Shown here: positions 26,392 through 39,000 of the stretch, in pieces
Numbering within the stretch: position 1 is the stretch's first letter
Layout of the letters: the number at the start of each line of letters is the position of its first letter
Origin: Casuarius casuarius
Lineage: Eukaryota; Chordata; Aves; Casuariiformes; Casuariidae
DNA: 64,000 bases
Assembly (NCBI GenBank): GCA_003342895.1
Contig: PTFA01000302.1
Location: 357,151-421,150, forward strand
Direction: 5' to 3'
Translations under genes and position numbers: made by a program
Notes under the pieces: generated by a model
What the model was told of the DNA's origin: nothing
The model's input: the letters and a program-made list of their open reading frames with translations, nothing else
Database searches by the model: none

Positions 26392-29300
26392 GAAGGAAAA
26401 TGATATGCCACAGCTTTATAAATAAGGTACCTTAGTCACACAATTTACAAGATGTTTCCAGATTTCTTGACCAGGTACGTCAAATTCTGCATACACAGGA
26501 GTGATATTTTGCTGAATGCGTTGGGGTGAGGCTACTGAAAATCAAACTGCTTCAGCAGCTTGGCCATGAGAGAGAGTTGGAGGTAAGAGGGAAGGAAAGA
26601 ATTGGTTAAAAATGCTGAGAAATCAGCTAGTGACATACTTTTATTCTTTGTTAAGATCTAAACCTGCCCATTTCCATTTTTTCATCCATGTTTAACTGCA
26701 AGTTTTCAAAGCTAAGAAAAAACAAAAAACAACCCCCCCCAGCCCATAACATCCCCCAAACATACATCCACATTGCAGGGATTAAAACAGTTTAGGGAGC
26801 TGCAAACACATTGCTCAGATCTTGAACAGAACCACAGGATCTCCAGTACTGAATAGAAGAATTATTCTAATTTCTTTAACTTTTGAGATAGCCTTAAAAG
26901 TCAGTTTTTGTAGCAAGAACATATTTTTAAAAAATCCATTTTTAATTTCTAGAGGCAGTGATCTTTACTAACCCAACAGTGTTAGTAAAACACTCTCTAG
27001 GTGTGTGCAAGGTAGCAACAGAAACTGTATACAAACAGAGAGCTGCAAGCCTATAGCATTATCTGATATCCTTGAGTCAGTCCCCTGTTTAGAAAACTTC
27101 CGAGCATGGAATCATGTTGCTTTTCATACTGAGATGTGCCCTGGAAAAAAAAAAAAACAAAAACCCTCAGAAAAACTGTTATAGAATCCTCATCCTGTAA
27201 GTAATGTGTGCACACATGGGAAGCAGTCAAACCATAGCTGAAAAAAGTGTTTGACAGACCCATGAAATCTTTGAGAAAAAGGGTCAGGTACCATAGAAGA
27301 CATGCCTTCACTTTTCAACCAAATCAATTTTCTCACCAAATTTTTTTCTCATCAAATTGGGGAGCATTGACACTTATTTGCAATAAAAGCTCTCTCAGAT
27401 AAACTATAATCAAGTATAAATAGTAGTTATACTTGAAGCAGATTGGAAACAAAAAATGAGATCCAGAAGTATTACCTTGGTAAACTAACTTAAGACTAAG
27501 CAGCAAATACTAAGGAGTATGAATGACTGCTGACTTGAGACTAAAATACTGCCCTCCTCCCAAAAGCACTTACAGTATTGAGCAACTAATATTATTCAAA
27601 ACTCTCTGCGTACATACTGATTCTGATTCTGTCTCATGCAGCAGATGTTCTTCCTATTAGCTAATTATTTCATTTTTCCAGACACAAAAAGAATGAAGTT
27701 CTGTACTGTGGGAAGTCCGAGTCTAGTCTATGTTATATATAACCAATGTAGACTTTGGATTGAAGGAAATTACAACCCTAGATCTATTTTTGTGACTGGG
27801 TCCAAGAACTCTGAGTTTATGAAAGCCATATTAGATCAAATGACATTTGTCAAGCAGATCAAACTTTTCAGAAGAAGTTTAGATCAACTCTTGAATGTCA
27901 GAAAGGAAATTTGTTTTGATGTGTAAACTCTCTGACACAAAGACTTGTACAGAGGTAGAACGAGGGGCCTCAGTTATTTAAGGTGTGAAATGACTACCCT
28001 AAAAAAAAAAAAATTCCTAATCTTAGTGGATACTTTAATGTAGCTCATTATTTGCAGCATCTAAGCTGAGGTTATGGTCAACAGCAAAGGCATTGGTCTG
28101 GACAGTCTCTGCAAGGATCCACTTCCCTATACTTTGAGAAATCTCTTTCGCCTTCTGCTCCAGCCTCCCATGTACCCTCACACCCATGTATTCTAACCCA
28201 TGATTTTAGTATCTTTCTTTTAGACATGCTTGTACTCACCTGTTACACTTGGAAGAACACAATGCCAAACATCCAAGCCCACTTAGGAAAATGCAAGGAG
28301 GTTGTTTTTTTTTTTCTTTTTTTAATTAAACATAGATTATCTTATTTCAACTCTGTAAAAGGGTTGCTGGAGCTGCAAACTAATTCTTTGGCATCAGTCC
28401 AGGATATATGAGATCCTATCATCTGTTGGCAAATTCACTAGTTACTGCCCTTTCTGTTGCAGTTTGGAAGAAAGGGAACAAATTCCGATACCACAAAATG
28501 CACACCTGTGCTGTTTAAAAGTGATTATACATTTTCAAAGACACACACTTATTTAGAGAAAAACAAGAACTTGTGATTATATTAAAGGGGTATGATAACA
28601 GCAGACAAGAATGAGAGGTGGGATTTTATTTTTCGTTAGGGGAAAAGGTAAGGACAGGTAAGAATTCTCCTCTCCTACTACACTTCCTCAGGCAGACCTG
28701 GCCAGAGAAAAGATGAAGGATTTTGGCCAACAAAAGCTAGTATATTCTCCAGAAGGCTCATATATTTAGGTATGAAATACAACATCAGAAGTCATTAGGG
28801 GAGTCTAAATCTAACCTTCAGAGAATAAGCATTTTGCTCAAAGCTTCAATCCATTCTAATGTGAATTAGATTTTTCTCCTCAAGCATTCAATCAGGAATC
28901 ACTTATAGCATTATTTACACTAGATCTGTTCCATGCTCTAGTCCTAGACATGAGATGTGGGCAGCCAGTGAGAACATGCATGAGACCAGATTCTTCAAGA
29001 TACGCTAAATCTTAGTGACTGAAGTTACTGTTAAGACAGTGAAATTCTTGTCAGATTGGCTGAGTTTTAGTGCAGAAAGGAGCACTGCAGTCCCCTCATC
29101 ACCCACATACTTAGACTCCTGCCTACTTACCATCAGTCCTAAATTTTGGATGTATTAACAAGGGGGTCTAAATTAGCATGGTGTAACACACAGAAGGACA
29201 AGCAGAAGAGTATGAAAAAACAGCAATTAACAAGAAGGTTGAGAAACATGCAGGCTAAAAGCAGGTCATCTTATTCAGCTCTGACTTAAATTTTTTTGAA

Positions 29301-30076
29301 TTCTCTGTGCAAGTGATACCAACTTGAATCCTAAGGCATCATATCCTAAGGGTACAGACAGCTAAAAGAGAAGACATAAAAGAATTCTCTTTAACGAGCC
29401 TCCAACACTTGAGGTAACTCATCCCTACCTCAAAGAATGAAGCAGTCTTCAGTTGCTGTGTTGGTTCAGGGTTGTAGCATAGATTTCTATTCTACTGAAA
29501 ACAAAAATTTCTACCTTGTTCTGGGGAACAGGTGTTGCTGAACTTCAACTGTTGTTGAAGATGTGCATTAGTCCTGCTAAAATTTACTTGATATAAAAAG
29601 CTTTTGTTTAGATGGCCATGTATGCTAAAGGAAAAAGAAAAAATGAAAATAAGATATCATTAGCTGTACAATTATAAGACAAGAAAAACCCAAAGCAATA
29701 GACAAGAACACACAAAAATTTAAGAGAGTACAGATGTAATGACATTTATTAAGAGGCATGCTACAACAACTAGAGTTGTTAGGAAAAGAGTTAGGTATAG
29801 ATACCAAGTAATCAGCAAATGTAGTAACTTAAAAGAAATAGAATGTATTGCAGTATTCACAAGTTCAAATTAAACATGCGCTACACAGTTAGAAAATAGC
29901 TTTCTTTAATATTCCATCTTCTTTGCATTTATAATATGTCATCTCAACAGACATGGAATCCTTTTTTTCCAGTGCCACAAGCTGCTTTACAAATGAAAGC
30001 TGGTACTGTTGCTTATCAAAATATACAAGACAATTGATGTTTTTATATATAAAAACATTTTACACTTTAACTTGTT

Positions 30077-30116
30077 NNNNNNNNNNNNNNNNNNNNNNNN
30101 NNNNNNNNNNNNNNNN
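30077..30116. other. Assembly gap (40 N)
   Basis: A run of 40 undetermined bases in AT-rich non-coding sequence. Confidence 0.99.
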
Positions 30117-32303
30117 GTAGATGAAAACAGACTTTTATGAATAGGTAATGTAAAATGAGGAAATGTCAGCAATTCCTAGCCATGCTATGTGTGTCTTGAA
30201 TACAGTACTAAAAGTAGTTCATTAACCCTTTGCCTTATCCCGCACCATTTGGTTCACATTAAGATCCCATTTTCCACTAAGTGGTCTATCCACCATTAGT
30301 AGACTCAAATAAAGGCAACTTTGTATCTGGTCTTCCCTTCAAAAAGGAGCTTGAGAGAAAACAAATTTTCACAGAATGTCTCAGTAAAACCAGAAAAGAC
30401 AGTCTTTGGTCAGAACAATGAGGTGAAATTCTGATGCAAAAATCTGCTTGGTTAGCAATCTATGACTTGTGCTGCTGTGGTTCTAGGGTGAACTTTTGCA
30501 GAAAGTGGATAACATATCCAAAAAGAATTACAATGTGCTTAAAATGGACTTAGCACATAGTGGCTAGATTCCCACTCTTCATAAATTATACACAGTTTCC
30601 AAGAACTGAAAAACTGTTTTTAGTGATGACATTAGTCTGTTAAGGTAAGAACTTTCTTCACCTGTCAAGGACCTTCAACTACAAAAGTATTTTATTTCTG
30701 GGGACTGCTCCAGTTACAAGCTGTTATCAGTGTCCTAAGTTGGCAATATGTGGATTATTCTTGAATTCCTGCATATTGCAATATAAAAAATATTGCAATG
30801 ATAAAGGCATAAGGAATAATTAAAACTATACTAAAACAGATGCAATTCACTGTATATGTCATCTGTCAGTGGGAGAAGATTCACTTTTAACAATATCAAT
30901 ATACAATTTCCAGGAAAAAAGTATTTATTATACTTAAGAAATCAATAGATATAAAAAAACCCTACATGTAAGACTACTGAAGGCACATAAACTTTGGTCC
31001 CATTTTGTCCCCCCCATCCCTCTGGTAAAGTCCTGAAATTAAATAGTTCAGAGATTTTCAATTCTTTCTTGAAATAATTCACAATTCCTAACTGTTAGGA
31101 TTTGCTTTGAAAATACCTGGCAAATGGCCTCATACATAACGAACAAATCTTCACAGGACAATTAAGAGTAAACAGTTAATTTAAAGAAAAAATTCTGTGC
31201 AATCTGAATCCTTTCAACACAACAGTAAAAAACACTAAGTCTGGTAGTTCTACTCTAGTTAACAACATACCAGGACAAAAGGTAAAGGCAAACAAAAATG
31301 GCTTTTTTTTTTTTTTTAAAGTAGTTGCCCTCTCTTTTAAAAAAATAGTAGTACATGTTAGTAGTATTACAATGATGAGTAGGTCTACATCCCTCTGGGA
31401 AAAGAAAAAACAACCTCATCACTTTCTTAATTCCCAGTTCAAATTAAAAGTACCAGGGGAGTACAATATATCTGATTCCACAAGCTCCACACTGGTACAG
31501 TTCTTTCAACAATTTCTCAGCATACAAACATACAAGTCTGCCATCTAAGATCAGAAAATGCCACATAGGCAAATCTCCTCAGAAGGCTATCTCTGGAATA
31601 TATTAAGCACAAAAAGGCCCTATTCTATATGTGCACAGAAAAAGTGCAATTGGTGGGACCAGCAGACAAGGCAATCAAGGCAATATACGAATTAATGTTT
31701 CAGAAAAAAACTGAGATGCAAAAGCATTATCATTATGCAACAGATCACAGGTAACTTTAAAAGGCACTAAGTTGTTCCTGGGTTGTTAAGAAAGCCTTAC
31801 TACACTTTGAACCAAGGAAAAAACGGGGCTGGAGGTAACCCAGAGCTGATGTGGATGTCCCAAATACACAGGCAGAGAACTCTGAATTCAAGTCCAGGTA
31901 GAGGGAACAGGGGGAAGAGGAGGATTTTGTTCATTTGTTAGAATAATACAGCCGATTAAGCCCCCCCCCACACACACACACTTAGATCAAAATAGGAAAA
32001 AGAATTCTACCCTCAAGCATTTCTGGTACCTGCAGGGAGGATTTAACCACTGAGACCACTAGTGCTTTACAGTACAAGTTCTGGGTCACACTATGCACAT
32101 TACCAGGTACTGCGTAAGTGATTTAAACAGAAATTAAGAATCTGTATTAAAGAAATGATGACTCTATCTTGATCACTTAATAGGACAGTATGAAGAAGAT
32201 GGAGACGGATTCTCCTGGGGAGTTGCAAAGAGATAGGGGGAGCCTAATCTTGTATTAGGGAAAAAAATTCACAATTAGGGCACTTGAACATTGCAACAGT
32301 TGC

Positions 32304-32430
32304 TAAGAGAGGTTGTGAAATCTTCATTCTTGGAAATACTCAAAACTTGACAGGGCAATTCTCTGAATAACTGCTCTAAGGTGGCCCTTCTTGGAGCAGG
32401 AGAGGTTCCTTTCTGACCTACATCATTGTA
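32304..32430 (+). mobile_element. Degraded CR1 3'-region fragment, plus orientation
   Basis: The stretch GAGGTTGTGAAATCTTCATT, then TTGGAAATACTCAAAACTTG and CTTGGAGCAGGAG, follows the order of the CR1 region just before its 3' end, with many substitutions. The edges are approximate. Confidence 0.65.
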
Positions 32431-33368
32431 AGCGTCCACAGAATAATCATAGTCTTTCCCAAGTCCTCCTTTTTCCACAGATAGAGGGGTCTGCTCCTAT
32501 TTGGTTTTGAGAATCAAGAACTGAGATGCAACTGTGCTTTTGCAGCCAGGCACTAGTGAGTCAAGCACAAAGTATAAGAATTACTCATTTTCATCCTGAT
32601 CCCTTACTAATAGTGCATTACAATAAACAAGAAGTTACATTATCATTTTTAGTTATTCAAGGCAGAACACTGAATGAGATAAGCCAGCCTCAACTAGGAC
32701 AGTCATTCTGTTAAGCAAACATTAAGATGTACTGCTTTCTTTGAAGATTGCCTGCACCTCTTGAAAAAACAGGTATCTCCCTAAGAGACAGCATTGCTAA
32801 GATGTACACAAATCTAAAAGTAAGTTGACAAGGATAATTCGATTACAGAACTAAAACAACAGAGAATTACAAGAAGATAAAGGATAAATGTAACATAAAA
32901 CCAAAAGCACACAGAAGATCATAAACATTCACCACATAGATTTTTCTTAAATGAAAAAAGATCATAAATCTCTGCCAACTTATACTGTAGGCCTCTACAA
33001 TTCAAGCTGCAAATAGTTAAGAGCTGATATTAACAATACTCTAAAACTCAAAAATTACTCCCTTCTCTAACAGAATGCCAGATGCCTTCATCCCTTTAGA
33101 TTTGTTCAAGCATTCCCATCTTCTGCTATCAGAATCAATAAATTAAAATGCATGTAATGCATATGCTAGTATACCAATATGGCATCTTACACAGACAGTA
33201 TACATGCACTGCTCCCAGTACTATATATGCCAATATTAATTCTCAGTCTTAAGGTTGCTTTTACCTGCTTTACAGTTACATTCAGATCCAACATAATTCC
33301 TCTCCCCTGCAGCAGCAGTTCTCTAAAAAAAATGACAGACCACGTATTATGGATAATCCTTTTCTCTG

Positions 33369-33439
33369 CTTGAGCAGGGGGTTGGACTATATGGTCTCTA
33401 AAGGTCCCTTCCAACCTCAGCTGCTCTGTGATTCTGCGA
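33369..33439 (+). mobile_element. Short CR1 3'-end fragment, plus orientation
   Basis: A clear avian CR1 tail of about 70 bp: TTGAGCAGGGGGTTGGACTA, then GGTCTCTAAAGGTCCCTTCC and CTGTGATTCTGCG. It lacks everything further 5'. It lies about 0.9 kb from the more decayed plus-strand fragment. Confidence 0.88.
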
Positions 33440-35929
33440 CCGTTCTAGTATTATCAAACCTCTTTACATGGAGTAACAAGGGGCATTCTCAGTCAGCAGT
33501 ACACTTAACGCATTATGAACTGCTATCAATGAGACTAACAAGGTTAAACACAGACATGAATTAAGTATCTTGCTGAAAAAGGGCCTACCTGCAAATGAAA
33601 GAGCCTGCGTACTGCTGCACTTTGCTAAAATCATATAAGAACATTACTTTTTAATACAGATTTTAGCACACCAAAATTGCTTATTTTCATATATTCCCCA
33701 AAATTAGTTTGAAACTTCAAACTGAATCAGCTGTTTTGTAGAGGGGAAAGAGAAAGATTATCTCAAAAGCCAAATACAACATCTTCTATTATACCTAAGC
33801 CATTTTAAACTTTCCAGTAAATATTACAATTCTATATAATTATTTGTGGTATACAGCAAAGGTTATATCCATTTATGTATTTAGTCTGATGTTCTATCTA
33901 CTGTCAAACAGCATGCTTTAACTGCAGTATAGAGGTCTGCCAACTTCATTACTACGACTGCCTGCTGCACTTATAATTTAATTATAAGTCATTAACAGAA
34001 GGTAAACCTGTATCTCTCTGATATTGCAAAAATAATTCAGAGAGAAAACTTGAAGATGTTTACTTCAAGATACTCAGCTCTCGCTAGAAAGATGACCATT
34101 ATTCTAGAAAGATTGTCTTCTTCAGAACTGTATTTCCCAACTGACAGCTGGCATTACAAGTATGAAATACAAATTAATGAAAAACTAAAATGAATGACAA
34201 AACATTACAGCAGAAAAGCTCTATTTCTGCAGTTGTGTAAACAGAAGCAGAAGTAAACAACCACTGTGTTTGAGAGGAATACCGCTATAAAAGGGGCTTG
34301 CGCTGTAATAGGGGCTGCATTTTAAATTCTAAAAAAATAAATTCTAAAAATAAAAATCACTTAAAATGAAATTTAACTTTGTAAACTACAATTAAAATCA
34401 TATGTTTATGGTTCATATGTACTTTCAACAAAAAAAACCCTAGGTGCATCTCAGCTCATTTTCCAAAGAGAAATGGGCTTCAGTATTGAAATTTGTGATA
34501 TTTATAAAAGAAGGAATGTTTAGTCTTTATTAATTTAGGCTCTATACCAAAGGAAAAACGTAGGTACCTGAGACGGAATATTCTGATAGAGCCAATGTCT
34601 TTCACAACTTAAATAATGTCTAGAAACTGGACTGAATTTGCTATTTTGTCTTTCTGTATAGGGTTTTTCTGGTGGATTTTTCTGGGAGTGAATTTTTTTT
34701 TTTCAGCCAGATATTAGTATAGGACAACTGCAACTGAGTAAGTTTGAAGAGGCCTACAGGATCATGCAGAGTTAAACCTCACTCCAATTTCTACCATATT
34801 TCTATATCAAAGCACCAGAGATTGCAATTCAGAGTATTACTTACTGAAAAAAACATTTTTGAAGAAGCAAGGAAAATATTTGGAAAAAAAAAGACAAATA
34901 AGAAAATTTTCACCAAGTACACAATTTTTTCAAGATATTTCAGATAAAACTCTAATCTATTATATCGTAAGCACATAGTAAGGCACATAATAAGAAATTA
35001 AGTAAATACACAGTAATCTGATTCAACTATTAGAGATTATAGTGGTACAAAAAACCCTTCAGGTGTAATTTTTTTCCCCAAAGAAGATCTTACCAAAAAT
35101 ATCTTCTTAAAAATTTGTCAAACCATGATAGACCTGAATATTTTCCTTATGATTGTAAACATTTTATTTTTAAAAGAAATGTATAAAACTCTTTGAAATT
35201 AGGACTATTTTCTTCTCTCAATTTCTCAAGTCCTATCATAGTAAAAATAACATATGAAACTTCAATTCCATGATTTTAAGTCAAACTAAGTCTCTGATAC
35301 CACATCTTGAAGAAACTTGTCAAATACCTTTTACTCCACAGAGGGAAGGCACTGCCTTTCCTCTAATAATTTAACCTTTGTGAACAACACACATATTTTA
35401 AAAAGTTATTTTTAAAGATCTGCCAAAGTATAAACACTCCTGCAGTAAGATAAATACTATTCAGTGGACACTCACAGTCAATGCTTGCTTTTCCTCAAGA
35501 AACCCAAGCACTATTTCACATTCAAATTAGTGTTTTATCTATACAGAATAAGTTTACTATTTCATTAGAAATATTCTTTGTTTGGTATATTATAAAAATG
35601 CTAGAAGTGTTGTGTAAGGCTGACTTGGAGAAAAAGCTAAAAGGATGTTCTCAAAATATAATTTTAAGTAGGGAATTTGATGATAAATATTGTTGCTAAA
35701 GAAATTTCATAGAAGAATCTTTTTATGGAGAGATATTAAACTTTGACCACATCCTGGCAGCTGAAACTGGAAAATATCATCCCTTGATTCTTTACTGCAT
35801 GTATGAATACACAAACTCAGAATGAACTTTTTGTTTTAAGAATCAGAGTTGATCACAGCTGCTACAGTCTCTGTCTGAAGGTTTTACTGAAACTGTGATG
35901 CAGTCTTAAAAGGAAAGTTCACAGAAAAG

Positions 35930-36062
35930 TCAGATTGTAGATTTTGAGAAGGAAACTCTGAGGTGATGTTTTTCTCCAAGGTCATGATTGTGAAGCGCAA
36001 TGAGAGCCTGGACTGCTTCTTCCACAGAACTCAGCTGGATGAGAGCCATTTTGCGATCTTTC
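35930..36062 (-). CDS. PTBP3: PTBP3 last coding exon: end of RRM4 and stop
   Basis: 133 nt to and including TGA (35932-35930). The acceptor is GTACTTAAG|GAAAGA, with a weak pyrimidine tract. It encodes [20 protein letters not shown], the RNP1 of RRM4, then the C-terminal [10 protein letters not shown]. The 3' UTR continues leftward. Confidence 0.97.
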
Positions 36063-39000
36063 CTTAAGTACAAAAAAACATTATTAATCCTAACTAATTT
36101 TTCACTGTGCTAAGCCAACACAAAGTGATGCAAGTATTTTTTCAGCCACTCTTTCACACTGAACACTTGCACAGAGAAAGAATTAGAACTAGCCAAGCAC
36201 CTGCTAAAACAGACAGACAAAAGTATGCAAATTTTGTAGACTGATGGCCTACAGCCATGACTTTCTTCCATTATACTGCATCTCAAAAGTAGGGGTTGAA
36301 AGAAGGCTCAAAGATATCTAGCAAACACTTGTACTGCACAGATGTAAGGGAGTATTCTAGCAGGCATAATCATGCTAAAATAATGCCACCAAGCAGCCCT
36401 AATGAATGATGGAACAGATCCATTGTCATCTTTTACATGATGTTTTACATGTACTTTCTTTTTAAAAGCTATTATTTTGTTTACTTTCCTTAAATTTATC
36501 TTTGAACAAATGAGGAATTTGTCAACAGACAGGATTATAATAAATTCTAATTAATGTTATATTTTTCATTTAATTATGTTAATATAGTATCACATTTAAA
36601 ATTTAAAGATTAGAATTATCATAAAAATCATTACAGTAGTACAGCTTTTGCCTATACTTTGTACACACATGGAATTTCTCCCTCAAAAATTAAAGGTTGA
36701 AAGATTGTTCAGCATTTTTACTTGAGAACTTACTGGAAGAACTTGAAGGCTTTCACAGTGGATCCAGCACCTACAAAAAGGTTCTTCAGATCATCAACAG
36801 TAACAGAAGGCCTAATTAAAGAACAAAAAACAACACAAAACCCTGTCAAGTTGTAAAAGAGCACAGAGTTCTGTAATAGTACTGAATTCCCAGTTCTGGC
36901 TTCTACATTAAATCTGAGCATCAAACACTACCAACTCAAGGTCAGTCAGCACTTTACCCCAAACATCTTGGTTTTCACAGTAAGATTTAGCACTGCAGTG
37001 TTCTACAAAAATATTTTAGATACAATCTTTTGCTTTTCATCCTCCCCCCTTCTTTCCTCTTAAATTCAGACTGCAGAAAAATCACTAAAGAGCTTAACTA
37101 GTAACCTCAGAAATAGCTTTGATCTTGTAAATACTACTAGTGTGATTTGTACATTTTCAGTTTTGAAAATTTCTTATTTCCTAAAGCCATTTTCTGAGTT
37201 TCCTATATTGATTTTTCTTATCTGGACAAAATTCCATAGTTTTTGTCTTATCTCCAAGTTCCTCTCTGCACAGCTGCAGAACAAAAGAAGCCTATGCAAA
37301 CTTAGGATGTTTGACTGCGACTCCACACATTGTTGACAATATTCTATACAGAAAAGTTTAAGTTTTAAACACAGTTCTTTTACCTTTTTCTTTTCTTTAA
37401 GCAAACTCCCCTCTATATAAGAAATCTAAATTCTGTTAAAATTGTCATTTAAAAAGTATTAAGTGATTAAAAACTGCATCTACATTACATAATAATGCCA
37501 ATGATGGATTTGATATAATGTAACTCTTCTACATTATCCACAAAAGCCTGTCTTTAATCTTCTGCAAAAAATTACAGCATAGGACTTAGGAAGTGAAAAA
37601 TGAATGCATCTTCTCAAGAAAATACAAACTGTGTTACAACTCATTGAAAAAACAGTAAGTTTCAATCTTCTATCATCTTTGCCAATCATAGAACAGTAAC
37701 AGTAAAACAACTTGCTTATTGTTAAATTATACAGAAAAATTACCCCCAATACTTGGGAAACTGTAGAAGGCAAAGGAAATTTAGAGCCCATGTCAGACTT
37801 TGCATCTTAAAAACATAACCTAAAACCAATTATCTTTCCAAGAGCTGCCCCTGTGTAGGTACTCACGGAATGTTGGAGAGATGCAGGGTGGCAGACGGAG
37901 GAAAGATATTTTGGAAATTCTTAGAGCCAGGCTTCTTAAAGCGATGTAAAGGGCTATTACTATAGTCCTTAGTTAGACCTTGGTCCTCTTGTCCCTCACG
38001 AGGAAGCTGAACTGTCTGATGTTTTGAAAGAGTAGCACGGAGGACCTTTCCATACAGCTTCTGCCCATTCAAGTGGCTCATAGCTAATCAGTAGAAATAT
38101 CATTTGAACAGGAAAACAGATGAAGGGAGGGGAAGAAAAAAGGATTCTTTGAATACTGCTGTCATTCTCTTTAGCATCAGATTTCACATTCTCTATTTAA
38201 ATATCAGCTTCCCTTGGTACCAGGTGGGCTAGGTTTGCCTTCATAATATTGTATTTAAAACAAATATATGGATGCTATATAACCCTCTAGTCTAAGTGCA
38301 ACAAAAATGCAAACCAGCCTTTCACAAAAACACACTTCATTATTCTTAAAAAGCTATATATATGATAAACAGGAAAATTCTAAAATAAATTGTCACAGCA
38401 CTTATTAGATGGAAACTTGTGTGTGTGGGGGGGGGGTTCTAAACCACTATAGAAAAAACAATTCATTTACATGAAAGCCAACAATTCAATACTAACATAT
38501 AAAAGCAAAAGTTTGTATGTAGTAAAACATCACTATGATAAATTTAATTTGTTTATGTCAGTCACTGACAGATGACAAATTCCTAATCCATACTATTTTC
38601 ATGCTAGATAGAAGCATAAATAACCTCAAAAATCCATACCTAGCTGAGCCTGGGTTGCATCTGCCATTTGAACCAAAGCATTTTCTTTTTTGTTAAACAT
38701 GATCTTCACACGATGTACATCACCATACACACCTGCGGAAATCCAGAAAGTATATTTGTACAGAACATTTGCTATGAACAGTACAAGGGCAAATTTGTTT
38801 CTTTTGATGAAGAAGTGTTACAAAAAAAACCCCAAAACCCAAAAAACCCAACTCATTAAACCAGCTTGGTTAGAACCTAAGGATGAAGAAGAGCTTTCAA
38901 GCTTGTCTATTATTCTCTGAAGTTTAGAATTTGGAGCCCTCCCCCGCAACAGGATCTCAGTCATAAAACTGCATGTTTGTTTTCAACTACGAAATAGTGC

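Larger units (their letters stand above)
18131..29600. other. Intergenic region between SUSD1 and PTBP3, no gene recognised
   Basis: AT-rich DNA with scattered microsatellites and homopolymers: (CA)n at 20536-20585 and 26369-26391, poly(T) near 25.77 kb. It also holds one ancient CR1 fragment near 19.5 kb. The open frames here, the longest 127 codons at 20310-19927 on the minus strand, show no family motif and are within chance expectation. Confidence 0.7.
29601..35929 (-). other. PTBP3: PTBP3 3' UTR (extent unknown) and downstream flank
   Basis: Sequence directly after the PTBP3 stop codon, AT-rich throughout. Minus-strand AATAAA hexamers occur at 35168-35163 and 34531-34526, among others nearer 30.9 and 29.7 kb, so the real poly(A) site cannot be chosen from sequence alone. 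The interval contains two plus-strand CR1 scraps, a 40-N gap, and small palindromes at 30775-30799 and 33969-33989. The outer limit given is arbitrary. Confidence 0.5.

Noticed and set aside
27636..27926. Plus-strand frame of 96 codons
   Set aside because: No family resemblance and no promoter or splice evidence.
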